Made by a program: the position numbers and the translations under genes. From Mangrovimicrobium sediminis (GTDB taxonomy: Bacteria; Pseudomonadota; Gammaproteobacteria; Pseudomonadales; Halieaceae): a stretch of 64,000 bases of DNA. This document shows, in pieces, positions 35,900-45,020 of the stretch (positions within the stretch are counted from its first letter, which is position 1; each line of letters opens with the position of its first letter). The notes below the pieces were generated by a model. It made no database searches. It saw nothing but the letters and a program-made list of their open reading frames with translations, and was not told the DNA's origin. The stretch spans positions 186,001 through 250,000 of the forward strand of contig NZ_SRLE01000005.1 in the NCBI RefSeq assembly GCF_004745945.1, read 5' to 3'.

Positions 35900-36529
35900 T
35901 TAGCTGCGCAGTTTGCGCGACCCCGCCCAGCCGATCAGGGAGGCCAATGCGGCCAGGCCCCACAGGGGCAGCGCCGGTACCGGTTCCGCCGGGCCTGCGG
36001 CAGCGGCCGGGGCATCCTCGTAGATGATGTTGTCGACAATCTCGATCAGGTCGATGGGATTGAACCCCGGGTCGGCGTAGACGAAGACCGCGCGGTCGAA
36101 CAATTCGCCGGAATAGCTGATGGTCTGGTTCATCAGGTCGTCCCGGTTCAAAACAACGGAAACCTGGTCGACCGGGCTGCCGCCCAGGGTCAGGGTGAGC
36201 AGTGCCACATCCCCGGCGTCTGAACAACAGGCGTCGTCGTTGCCGAAATCGATGGAGAGAAAGTCCGTCGGCGAGGCAAAGTCGATTTGCAAAGCACTTG
36301 GGTCATCGTCGTCAACGAGGAGGGCCTGGCCATCGCTCTGGACCCCGTAATCGTCGATGAACAGGTCGCTGCCACTGGTATCAGTGAAGGTCACGTCCGG
36401 GGCATCGACACTACTCGAGCCGTTGGCAATGCTGCCGATGGCATCGGACTCGAAATCGATGGTGACCTGTGCGGCCATCGCCTGGCTGGAAATAGCTGCG
36501 AAAAGAACGCCTGCAAAAAGACGGTTCAT
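35900..36529 (-). CDS. Exported protein with VPxLPxWGL-type C-terminal sorting signal
   Basis: A 209-residue protein with a signal peptide (cleavage near 'AMAAQ') and a beta-sandwich body ('VTIDFESDAIGSIANGSSS', 'FLSIDFGNDDACCSDAGDV'). Its C-terminus has 'VPALPLWGLAALASLIGW' followed by 'AGSRKLR': a short motif, one membrane helix and a basic tail. This matches the tripartite exosortase-type (PEP-CTERM / IPTL-CTERM) sorting signals. No exosortase is seen in the window. It is probably a surface or matrix protein. Confidence 0.75.
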   Translation of the reverse strand: MNRLFAGVLFAAISSQAMAAQVTIDFESDAIGSIANGSSSVDAPDVTFTDTSGSDLFIDDYGVQSDGQALLVDDDDPSALQIDFASPTDFLSIDFGNDDACCSDAGDVALLTLTLGGSPVDQVSVVLNRDDLMNQTISYSGELFDRAVFVYADPGFNPIDLIEIVDNIIYEDAPAAAAGPAEPVPALPLWGLAALASLIGWAGSRKLRS

Positions 36530-36933
36530 ATGGTTTCCCCTGGTTCCCCTGATGAGAATAAGTTATTGAAAAGACGCGTGTAATTTACGCGAAGACGGGA
36601 TTGCTGTCCACGCTGCTGGCGGCGGTAGTGTCGTGGGGAAATGCGGCGCAAAAACACTCGGGCAGGCCGGGACGGCCAGGCGAGGGAGCGACACCTTGGC
36701 CGCGGCTCCCGCATTCCCGTCGCCTCCCCGAAGCCAGTCCCCGCCTGCACAGGCATGGCCTTGCGACTCGCGGCGAGCGTCGCCGGCGCGTGAGGAGTAT
36801 CCGATAGGGCTATCGCCCTGAAATAGACCCCTTAACCGTGACTTCCTATACTCGGGTGCTGCCGTGGTGGCTGACTGCGGACAGAGCAATGCCCGACGCC
36901 ACCGAAATTTCCGCGAAATGAACGGACCTCATT
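36530..36933. other. 404-bp intergenic region
   Basis: Between the divergent surface-protein gene and the HTH-TPR gene. No gene is seen. It contains CGATA-GGGC-TATCG (36802-36815), a short inverted repeat of unknown meaning, and GC-rich sequence. Confidence 0.5.
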
Positions 36934-39084
36934 TTGGCCAGCGTCAAGTTTTCCTCCGCAGCCCTCGCCGCCGCCATGGCGCCCTGGCGTACCAAGACAC
37001 GTATCGCCCAGGAGATGCAGGAGCTGTTCCCGCACAAGTACCGCAATGCGGAGACACCGTACCGCGCCTTGCGCCGGGCGGAGACCGGCAACTTCGTGGA
37101 CCTGGATACGGCGAAGTGTATCGCCCGGGCGCTGGGGGCGGAGCTGGTGACCCTGTTGGATGCGTCGGAGCCGCTGCCGCGTGAGCTTGCAGTGGAGGAG
37201 GGTGGCGCCAACGCGTCGCCGGCTAGGGAAAGAATTACGGCTACGACTGACGGCGACAGCGACGCAGCCGGACCACCGGATACGGCGACACCGCCCGCGG
37301 CGTCGGCGTCACGTTCTTCCCTGCGCCGCCGCGCCGCGCTGGCGGTGGCCGCAGCAGTCGTGGCCATCGCGGGCGGCGCGTATCTTGGCATTCCGCAGTC
37401 CGCGCCCCCCGTTCCCGACGCACTGGAGCCGCCCGCGGCCGGCGCGGCGCCGGTGCAGCAGGCCGCACCGCGGCGCGTGGTGCTGGTGGTTGGCACAGAG
37501 CTGCGCGCGGCCGACGCGGAGTTCGCCGCCCGCCTGCAGCGTGCGCTGCCCGCCTGGATCGACGTCAGCGCCGAACTGGAAACCTACGATGGCGAGTTCC
37601 TCGCCGACGTGGTGCTGAAATACGATGCGGACGCGGTGGTGCGCCTGGCCTCCGGCGCGCGCGGCCGTTACCTGGAGGTCTCGCTGATCGTCGCCAGCCG
37701 GCAGTCGGTCAACCGGGTGTGGACCGAGGCGATCGTCACCAGCGGCATGCCCGGTGCCGCGCAGCCCCTCGCCGGACGCTTTGCCCGCCGCCTCGAGGGG
37801 TTCCTCACCGGCCAGCCCACGGATGCAGGGGCGGGCTACGGCAGCGCGCATTTCACCGCCGTCGATGCCTACGTGAAAGCGCGCGCGATACTCGACGACG
37901 TGCAGAGCAGCTCGATGTCCAGCCTGCTCGCGGCCAGCGGCCTGCTGCAGTCCGCGGTGCAGCGCGACCCGGATTTCGCCCTGGCGCGCGCCGCCAACTG
38001 CATGACCCTGGCCTACCTGTACTGGGTGGACGATGCGCGCAGTTACATCGACGAGGCTTCCGCCGCCTGTGCCCTAGCGCAGGCAGCGTTGCCGGCGCAC
38101 CCGTTCGTGGTGGCGGCACAGGCCACGGTGACTTCGCGCGATGGTCACCATGTGCAGGCGCGCAAGCTGCTCGCCCCGGCGCTGGCCGCCAGTCCCGGCT
38201 CGCTGGACCTGCACCTGGCCGCCGCCGAAGTGGAGTACGCGTCCTACCAGCGCGAGGGCAACCCCCACAACCTGGACCTGGCCATGGACCAGCTGCGCAA
38301 GGCTATCGCGCTGGAGCCGGACAACTGGATCGCGCATTTCTGGCTCGGGACACTCGGCTTCTACAGCGGCGACATCGTGCTGGCGATGAGCGAACTCAAG
38401 CGCGCCGTGGCACTGCACCCCAGCGAGGTGGCGCTTGCCAACCTGGGTACCTTCGCCATGTGCCAGGGCGACCTGGCGACCGCGCGCTCGGCCTACCAGA
38501 CGCTGGAGGAAGTTCACCCGGCCAGCCATACGGCGCCGGAGATGCTGGGCCGGCTGCATCACTTCGAGGGCGACTTTGCCGGGGAGATCGCACTCATCGA
38601 CAAGTCCCTGAAGATGCTGAGTCCCGAGCACCAGCCGCAAATCCACCAGGTATTCGCCTCCCTGGGGGACGCCTATCGCCTGTCGGGCGACGAGGCGTCC
38701 GCGCGTGCCCACTACGAGACCGCGCTGGACATCCTGCGCCGGGACGAGGCGGAGCAGATCATGAACGTCGTCGACCACGCTGCGCGCGCGGTGTACCTCG
38801 CACGCCTGGCGGAGCTCGGCGGCGACGGCGTGGAGACGGTGCGCGAGAAGGTCGAGGCGGAGCTGGCGCTGGCCAGTCCCGAGAGCCTGGGGGTTGTCGG
38901 GCACTCCTGGTACGCACAGGCCGCAACCCTGCTGCGCCAGTACGAAACCGCGCAGTGGCACTGGCAGCGCGCGATCGACCGCTGCCCGGTGTACCTGCAC
39001 CACCCGGACCGGCAGCGCTTCGTGGCCATGCTGGAACAGCTGCCGCCGGGCCAACAGGTGCTTTCCGGCGGCGCCGCGCCCTGA
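36934..39084 (+). CDS. HTH-transmembrane-TPR protein
   Basis: A 716-residue protein in three parts. Residues about 15-85 ('TKTRIAQEMQELFPHKYRNAETPYRALRRAETGNF' and 'DLDTAKCIARALGAELVTLLD', together an XRE-like helix-turn-helix) should be cytoplasmic. A single membrane helix ('RRAALAVAAAVVAIAGGAYLGI') lies near residues 128-152. The remainder is periplasmic: an Ala/Pro linker, a predicted alpha/beta domain, then about eight TPR-like repeats (residues about 300-690). The layout resembles CadC-like membrane transcription regulators, but I do not recognise the family. Start: TTG at 36934 or ATG at 36976. Confidence 0.72.
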   Translation: MASVKFSSAALAAAMAPWRTKTRIAQEMQELFPHKYRNAETPYRALRRAETGNFVDLDTAKCIARALGAELVTLLDASEPLPRELAVEEGGANASPARERITATTDGDSDAAGPPDTATPPAASASRSSLRRRAALAVAAAVVAIAGGAYLGIPQSAPPVPDALEPPAAGAAPVQQAAPRRVVLVVGTELRAADAEFAARLQRALPAWIDVSAELETYDGEFLADVVLKYDADAVVRLASGARGRYLEVSLIVASRQSVNRVWTEAIVTSGMPGAAQPLAGRFARRLEGFLTGQPTDAGAGYGSAHFTAVDAYVKARAILDDVQSSSMSSLLAASGLLQSAVQRDPDFALARAANCMTLAYLYWVDDARSYIDEASAACALAQAALPAHPFVVAAQATVTSRDGHHVQARKLLAPALAASPGSLDLHLAAAEVEYASYQREGNPHNLDLAMDQLRKAIALEPDNWIAHFWLGTLGFYSGDIVLAMSELKRAVALHPSEVALANLGTFAMCQGDLATARSAYQTLEEVHPASHTAPEMLGRLHHFEGDFAGEIALIDKSLKMLSPEHQPQIHQVFASLGDAYRLSGDEASARAHYETALDILRRDEAEQIMNVVDHAARAVYLARLAELGGDGVETVREKVEAELALASPESLGVVGHSWYAQAATLLRQYETAQWHWQRAIDRCPVYLHHPDRQRFVAMLEQLPPGQQVLSGGAAP

Positions 39085-39134
39085 TTCTTTTCCCAGCGCC
39101 TTCCTGTTGTCCCGTCTGAGGGGCGCACGCAAAA

Positions 39135-39161
39135 AAAACGCCGGCACGAGGCCGGCGTTTT
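39135..39161. terminator. Bidirectional intrinsic terminator
   Basis: AAAACGCCGGC-ACGAG-GCCGGCGTTTT: 11-bp stem with 5-nt loop, preceded by an A8 run and with T4 on the right, between the HTH-TPR gene and the convergent repeat lipoprotein gene. Confidence 0.92.
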
Positions 39162-39185
39162 CGGGGTGGGTAGTTGGGCGCGTTG

Positions 39186-42100
39186 TCAGGGCGCCACCAC
39201 CTCGACGTCGATGGTCACCGCCGAGGTGTCCGGCAGGTCCGAACTGGTCAGGCGCATCGGTACCGCGATGATGCTGCCCTCGGCCAGGCTGCCGCTCACC
39301 AGCGCGTCCACGGTGACCACCACCGACTGACCCGCCGCCAGCGTGCCCAGCGACCAGAAAGCCTCCTCGCCGGTGTTACAGGTGGAACTGCTGCAGGCGA
39401 AGGTCAGGTTGGGATCTACGTCGTTGGCGTCGTCGAAGGACAGTCCCACCGGTACCCGGAATTGCAGCCAGACATCGTCCGCCTGTATCGCCGAGGTGTT
39501 GCTGACGGTGAAGGTGTACAACACCCGTCCGCCCGGGACGACCTGGCCGGGGCTGGCCGACATGGCCAGGCCCAGGGGAATGGCGGCGTCCTGCACGGTG
39601 GCGGTGTGCTGTGCGCGCGTGACCGGTTCGCCGAAGCCGTCCCGGGTCAGGCTGGCGCTGGTCAGCAACGCCTGCCCACCCACGGTGCCGGGCGCCACGC
39701 GCAGGTTCGCGGTGCGTGAGCGGGTCGCACCCTCGAGCAGGTCGCCCATATCCCACACCACGTCGTCGCCGACCAGTGCACCGCCGTCGCTGGCGCCAAT
39801 GAAATCGGCCGCCGGCGGCAGCGCCAGGCGCAGTTCGGCGTTGTCCGCGGTCTGGGCCGAGACATTGCCGAGGTCGATGACCACGCTGTAGAACTCGCCC
39901 GGGGCGAGCGGGTCGCGCTGTGCGCTGGCGCTCATCTGGATACCCGGCGCGGCGGCCACCAGCGCGGTCTTGGTCAGCAAGGTGGTGTCGTCCAGGTCCG
40001 AACTGGTCAGGCGCAGCGGCACCGGGATCAGTTCGCCGCCGTCCAGGGCGCTCGAGACCAGGGCGTCGACCGACAGGGTGCGCGACTCGCCCGCCGCCAG
40101 CGTGCCCAGGTCCCAGCGTGCCTCTTCGGCGGTATTGCAGGTGGAACTGGAGCAGGCGTAGGACAGGTTCGGCTCCACGTTGATGCCATCGTCGAAACTC
40201 AGGCCCACGGGAACGCGCAGTTGCACCACGATGTCGTCGGCCTGTACCGGCGAGGTATTGCCAACAGTCAGCTCGTAGCGCACACGGCCGCCGGGCAGTA
40301 CCGGGTCGGCGCTGGCGGCGAGGGCGAACACCAGCGGTGAGGCCTGCGCCTGTACCGTGGTCACGTGCTCGGCCAGCGTTACCGGGGTACCGAAGCCGCT
40401 GCGGGTGAGGCGGGCCCGCGCCAGCAGCGGCTGGCCGGGGGTGGCGTCGCCGTCCACGGACAGGGTCAGCGTACGCAGCAGGCCGGTATCCTCGAGCACA
40501 TCGCCGAGGTTCCAGCTCACCATGTCGGCGCCGACGCTCGCCCCGGGACTTGCCGTGACGACCGCCACGCCGGCGGGCAGGTCTACCTCCAGCACGGCGT
40601 CCTGGAGGCTGCTGTTGCCGGCGTTGCCCAGGTTCACGCTCAGGGTGTACTGGTCGCCCGGCACCACCGGGTCGTGGTCCGCGGTGACGTTCAGCTGCGC
40701 GCCGGTACTGGCGTAGACATGCAGGCTGGGGGAGATCGCCGTGGTGTCGTCCAGGTCCGAAGTGGTCAGGCGCAGCGGCATGGGGATTAGCTCGCCGCCG
40801 GTCAGAGCGGAGGACACCAGGGCGTCGATGGAGAAGCTGCGCGTCTCGCCGGCCGCCAGGGTCCCCAGGTCCCAGCGAGCCTCCTCGGTGGGATTACAGG
40901 TGGAACTGCTGCATGCGTAGCTCAGGTTGGGTTCGACGTTCACGCCGTCATCGAAGCTCAGCCCCGCGGGAACCCGCAGCTGCAGGACGATATCGTCAGC
41001 CTGCACCGGCGAGGTGTTGGCGACGGTCACCTCGTAGCGCAGCCGGCCCGCAGGCAGCACGGGGTCCGGGGTAGCGGCTATGGCCAGGGCGAGCGGTGAG
41101 GCGCTCGCCTGTACCGTGGCCACGTGTTCCGCGAGCCTCTCCGGCGCGTTCAGCCGGTTGTCGCGCAATGATGCGCGCGCCAGCAGCGGGGTACCCGGCG
41201 CGGTATCGAAGGGCACGGATATGGTGATCTCGCGGGCGACGCCGGCGCCCTCGATCACATCGCCCAGGTCCCAGCTCACGCTGTCGGCGGTGATAATCGC
41301 GCCGCCGCTGGCTTCCTCCACGCTGACGCCGTCGGGCAGTTCCACCAGCAACTGCGCCAGCTCGACGCTGGAGTTGCCGGCGTTGCCGACGTCCACGCGC
41401 AGGGTATAGCTGTCACCGGGTATCACCGGGTCGCGGTCTGCGCTGATCGCCAGGTGAGTGCCGCTATCGGCATGCACGCGCTGGGTCTCGTAGACAGCGG
41501 TGGTGTCGGCGAGGTCCGAACTGACCAGGCGCACGGGCAGCGGGATCAGTTCACCGCCGTCCAGGCCTGAAGACACCAGTGCATCGATGGTGAAAGTGCG
41601 GGTTTCACCGGGCACCAGGGTTCCCAGGTCCCACTGGGCTTCCTCGGCGGTGTTGCAGGTGGAGCTGGAGCAGGCGTAGGTCAAGTCCGGCTGTACGTTG
41701 GTGCCGTCGTCGAAACTCAGTCCCACCGGTACCCGTACCTGCAGGGCGATGTCATCGGCCTGCACCAGTGCGGTGTTGGCCACGGTCAGCTCGTAGCGCA
41801 CGCGGCCGCCCGGCCGTAGCGGGTCGGCGGTGGTCGCTATGGCCAGGGCCAGCGGCGACGCCTGGGCTTGCAGCGTCGCAGCGTGCTGCGCGCTGCTGAC
41901 GGTGGTCGTGTTGCCGCCCACTGTTTGCTGCAGCTTCGCCTGGGCCAGCAGGATGCTGCCCGGAGCCAGTGTACCCTGGGCCTGGGCGGTGAGCGTGCGC
42001 CGTTGGCCGGCGCCCTCGACCAGGTCGCCCAATGGCCAGCTGACCTGGTTGCCGCTGATCACACCGCTGTCGCTGGCGGTGAGCACTGCAAGCCCTGCCG

Positions 42101-42962
42101 GCAGGACGGCCAGCAGCTCGGCGTTGGAGATGCTCTGGTTGGCGCCGTTGCTCGCCTGCACCTCGAGGGTGACTGTCTCACCGGGCAAGATCGGATCCTT
42201 GTCAAAGCTGATCGCCGCGCGCGGTCCCGAATCGGCGACGATGCCGATGGAGCGGTTGCGCGAGAGCGCCTCTCCCGGGTCGTCCGTGGCCAGGGCGATG
42301 TCCAGGTCCACGCTGTCGCCGGCGACCAGGCCGCCGGAGAGCAGCGCATCCACGGCGATGGTGACGGACTCGCCCGGTGCCAGGTCGCCGAGATTCCACA
42401 GTACGGTCTCGCCCGGGTTACAGGTGGAACTGGAGCAGAAGTTCTGGGGGTTGGGCGCGACATTCACGCCATCGTCGAAAGTCATGCCGGTGGGCACCAG
42501 GTAGCTCACCGTGACCGCGTTTACCACCTGGTCGGTGCCATTGCCCACTGTGATCTGGTGCAGCAGGCGGTCGCCGGCCCCGGCGATCTCGGGGCTGGCG
42601 ATGACCATGTCGAGTTGTCCCGGGGTGGGTGTGCCGTCGAGCACGAACAGCGCGCCGAAACGGGCGTCGCGGTCCTGGGAGGCCAGCGCCCTGCCGATCT
42701 CAATTTCGCAGACCTCGGTGGTGAAATCGTCACAGATGCCGGTCCAGCCATCGAAACGGTAGCCGGGTTCGGCCACCGCGGTGAACACGTCGGAGAAGCC
42801 CGACGGGTCCACTTCGATGATGCATTGCGGGCCGCCGCAGTCGTTCTCGCCGCTCTGGGACACGATGTCCCCGCCCTCGTCTACCGAGACCACCAGCCGG
42901 CAGGCTGGTAGCGCCAACAGCATCAGCAGTACGCCGAGCCGCTTGATGATTATCGTTTCCAT
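39186..42962 (-). CDS. Large repeat lipoprotein (DUF11-like domains)
   Basis: A 1258-residue predicted lipoprotein. 'LLMLLALPAC' gives a lipobox (Cys21). Residues about 22-110 form an InlB/bacterial-repeat-like domain ('GDIVSQSGENDC', 'GYRFDGWTGICDD') related to the one in the cytochrome lipoprotein at 28.2 kb. The rest alternates two kinds of DUF11-like Ig domains, A and B, in the order A-B-A-B-A-B-A-B-A. Each A domain carries 'GLSFDD..NV.PN' and the cysteine pair 'CSSSTCN', which may form a disulfide. At DNA level the A+B unit repeats every 759 bp (one spacing is 765). It is probably a cell-surface adhesin or matrix protein. Confidence 0.82.
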   Translation of the reverse strand: METIIIKRLGVLLMLLALPACRLVVSVDEGGDIVSQSGENDCGGPQCIIEVDPSGFSDVFTAVAEPGYRFDGWTGICDDFTTEVCEIEIGRALASQDRDARFGALFVLDGTPTPGQLDMVIASPEIAGAGDRLLHQITVGNGTDQVVNAVTVSYLVPTGMTFDDGVNVAPNPQNFCSSSTCNPGETVLWNLGDLAPGESVTIAVDALLSGGLVAGDSVDLDIALATDDPGEALSRNRSIGIVADSGPRAAISFDKDPILPGETVTLEVQASNGANQSISNAELLAVLPAGLAVLTASDSGVISGNQVSWPLGDLVEGAGQRRTLTAQAQGTLAPGSILLAQAKLQQTVGGNTTTVSSAQHAATLQAQASPLALAIATTADPLRPGGRVRYELTVANTALVQADDIALQVRVPVGLSFDDGTNVQPDLTYACSSSTCNTAEEAQWDLGTLVPGETRTFTIDALVSSGLDGGELIPLPVRLVSSDLADTTAVYETQRVHADSGTHLAISADRDPVIPGDSYTLRVDVGNAGNSSVELAQLLVELPDGVSVEEASGGAIITADSVSWDLGDVIEGAGVAREITISVPFDTAPGTPLLARASLRDNRLNAPERLAEHVATVQASASPLALAIAATPDPVLPAGRLRYEVTVANTSPVQADDIVLQLRVPAGLSFDDGVNVEPNLSYACSSSTCNPTEEARWDLGTLAAGETRSFSIDALVSSALTGGELIPMPLRLTTSDLDDTTAISPSLHVYASTGAQLNVTADHDPVVPGDQYTLSVNLGNAGNSSLQDAVLEVDLPAGVAVVTASPGASVGADMVSWNLGDVLEDTGLLRTLTLSVDGDATPGQPLLARARLTRSGFGTPVTLAEHVTTVQAQASPLVFALAASADPVLPGGRVRYELTVGNTSPVQADDIVVQLRVPVGLSFDDGINVEPNLSYACSSSTCNTAEEARWDLGTLAAGESRTLSVDALVSSALDGGELIPVPLRLTSSDLDDTTLLTKTALVAAAPGIQMSASAQRDPLAPGEFYSVVIDLGNVSAQTADNAELRLALPPAADFIGASDGGALVGDDVVWDMGDLLEGATRSRTANLRVAPGTVGGQALLTSASLTRDGFGEPVTRAQHTATVQDAAIPLGLAMSASPGQVVPGGRVLYTFTVSNTSAIQADDVWLQFRVPVGLSFDDANDVDPNLTFACSSSTCNTGEEAFWSLGTLAAGQSVVVTVDALVSGSLAEGSIIAVPMRLTSSDLPDTSAVTIDVEVVAP
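39379..42441 (-). repeat. 759-bp tandem repeats inside the repeat lipoprotein gene
   Basis: The codons for 'CSSSTC' recur at 39379, 40138, 40897, 41656 and 42421: spacings 759, 759, 759 and 765 bp. Neighbouring sequence (for example the 'FDD', 'LGTLAAGE' and 'DALVSS' codons) repeats with the same period but with base substitutions, so the units are diverged, not recent copies. Confidence 0.9.
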
Positions 42963-43343
42963 AGTCCGTCTCTCTCCGTGTTTGCCGTTGGTGGCCGAGC
43001 TGTCGCAGCACGTGAATCGCGCTGTCCCGGACTACAGCGCAGGGCAGGGCAAGCATCAATAAGACATCTCTGACACCGGCTCCGGACACCGGATAGGACA
43101 GGAAAAGACGTTTGAAATCAGTTGGATGGGTGATCTGTCACAGGGTGTCCGCAGTTCCGCTGACACCTCTTTGCCGCCCCGCAAGGCATCCGGTGCGCGG
43201 CCCGCGCGGGAACGCCGGCGCGCGCGGCTCCTTTGTGCCTAAATCAATTCGTCACTTCGCCGATAGGACTCCTGTGTAATTGCGGGTGACCCTGGCGGTA
43301 TTGCTATGAGCCGCCCGCCGATAACTGTGCCCGAGGGGAGCGA
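42963..43343. other. 381-bp intergenic region between divergent genes
   Basis: Between the repeat lipoprotein and the chemoreceptor. No gene or recognised element is seen; it must contain both promoters. Confidence 0.5.
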
Positions 43344-45020
43344 GTGAGGATGGACAGACTACTTCAGATGATGCGCAGGATTCGCATCCAGACGCGATTG
43401 TGGATATTGCTGGGCGTGGTGTTGGTGGCCCTGCCGCTGCTGACGATCTCCATGCTGGCCCAGTTCTACTTCTCCATGAAGTCGATGAAGGTCAACAACA
43501 CGCAGTTCATGGTCGAGACGGCCTACTCGCTGGTCGAGCACTACCACCGCCTGCAGACCGACGGCGAACTCAGCGAGGAACAGGCGCAGGCGCAGGCCAT
43601 GGCGGCGGTTGCCGGGCTGCGCTACGGCGAGGACAACTACTACTGGATCCAGAACCGCGAGCCGCGCATGCTGATGCACCCGTTCTCGGCGAAGCTGGTG
43701 GGTACAAACCTCGCCTCCTTCACCGATCCCACGGGCAAGCACCTGTTCCGCGAGGCGGCGGATGTCGTGGCGCGCCACGGTGAGGGCACGGTGTTCTACA
43801 TGTGGCCGCTGCCCGGTGAGGAGAAGCCCACCGAGAAGGTTTCCTACGTCAAGGAATTCGCGCCCTGGGGATGGATCATCGGTTCCGGCGTGTACATGGT
43901 CGACGTCAACCAGGCATTTCGCAGCGCGATCATCCTGCCCCTGTTAATCAGCGTGTTCGTGGTTGCGCTGGTCTGCGTACTGACGGTCCTGCTCGGGCGC
44001 TCGATCGTCCGTCCCCTGGTCAAAACCAGCGAGGCGATGGACGATATCGCCACCGGCGAGGGCGATCTCACCCTGCGCCTCGAAGTGGACGACGACTGTC
44101 ACGACGAACTGGCGACCATGTCCCACAGCTTCAACCTGTTCGTCGCCAAGATCGAGGACATTATCATCCGCGTCACCGGGGCCACCGCACAACTGACCGC
44201 GGCGGTTGCGGAACTGCGCCACAACGCGGAGGAGAACGCCGCGGCGGTGAACGAGCAGACCCAGGAGTCGCACACCATCGCCTCGGCGGTGACCCAGATG
44301 TCCTACGCCGCGGCGGAAATCGCGCGCAACTCCGAGGGCGCCGCGGCCTCCGCATCGCAGGCCAACGGCGAGGCCGACCACGGCAAGGAAGTCGTGTCCG
44401 CGGCGATGGACTCCATCAACACGCTGGCGCGGGAAATCCGCAGCACGGCGGAAGTCATCAACCAACTGAACGCCAGCAGCGAGTCGATCTCCTCGGTGCT
44501 CGACGTCATCCGCGAGGTCGCCGAACAGACCAACCTGCTGGCGCTGAACGCCACCATCGAGGCGGCGCGGGCCGGGGAGCACGGCCGCGGTTTCGTCGTG
44601 GTCGCCGATGAAGTGCGCACCCTGGCGGCGGAAACCCGCGCGGCGACGGAGGAAATCCGCCTGAAGATCGAGGCGCTGCAGGGCAGCAGCGCCCAGGTGG
44701 TCAAGGCGATGAGCGCCGGTGAAGTCGCGGTGGAGGATTCGGTGTCGCGCTCGTCCCAGGCCAGCATGTCGCTGGAACAGATTGTCGGCGCGATCAACTC
44801 GATCACCGAGATGAACGTGCAGATTGCCAGCGCCGCGGAGGAGCAGTCCGCGGTGGCGCAGGACATCGACCGCGGTGTGGTGCGCATCAGCGAACTGATC
44901 TCGCGCTCGTCCACGGAGATCGAACGCACCTCCGTGTTCACCCGCGACCTCGAGGAACTCAGCCAGTCACTCTCCGGGCTGGTCACCCAGTTCAAGGTGC
45001 GCGAGGAGCAACCCGCCTAG
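43344..45020 (+). CDS. Methyl-accepting chemotaxis protein with single Cache domain
   Basis: A 558-residue transducer. TM1 lies near residues 17-38, then a periplasmic Cache_2/sCache sensor of about 150 residues ('[25 protein letters not shown]', core YWIxN and 'MLMHPF'), TM2 near 200-220, HAMP, and the cytoplasmic signalling hairpin with the conserved '[28 protein letters not shown]' tip (positions about 395-425). It would sense a small ligand, often a carboxylate, and feed the chemotaxis system. Start: GTG at 43344 or the ATG at 43350; AGGGGAG at 43332 serves either. Its stop overlaps the convergent RND gene by 4 bp. Confidence 0.93.
   Translation: MRMDRLLQMMRRIRIQTRLWILLGVVLVALPLLTISMLAQFYFSMKSMKVNNTQFMVETAYSLVEHYHRLQTDGELSEEQAQAQAMAAVAGLRYGEDNYYWIQNREPRMLMHPFSAKLVGTNLASFTDPTGKHLFREAADVVARHGEGTVFYMWPLPGEEKPTEKVSYVKEFAPWGWIIGSGVYMVDVNQAFRSAIILPLLISVFVVALVCVLTVLLGRSIVRPLVKTSEAMDDIATGEGDLTLRLEVDDDCHDELATMSHSFNLFVAKIEDIIIRVTGATAQLTAAVAELRHNAEENAAAVNEQTQESHTIASAVTQMSYAAAEIARNSEGAAASASQANGEADHGKEVVSAAMDSINTLAREIRSTAEVINQLNASSESISSVLDVIREVAEQTNLLALNATIEAARAGEHGRGFVVVADEVRTLAAETRAATEEIRLKIEALQGSSAQVVKAMSAGEVAVEDSVSRSSQASMSLEQIVGAINSITEMNVQIASAAEEQSAVAQDIDRGVVRISELISRSSTEIERTSVFTRDLEELSQSLSGLVTQFKVREEQPA

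Noticed and set aside
43130-43141. CRP-like site GTGA-TCTG-TCAC
   Set aside because: The half sites are separated by four bases instead of six.
42963-43343. Riboswitch upstream of the chemoreceptor
   Set aside because: I looked for c-di-GMP-type conserved loops and found none.
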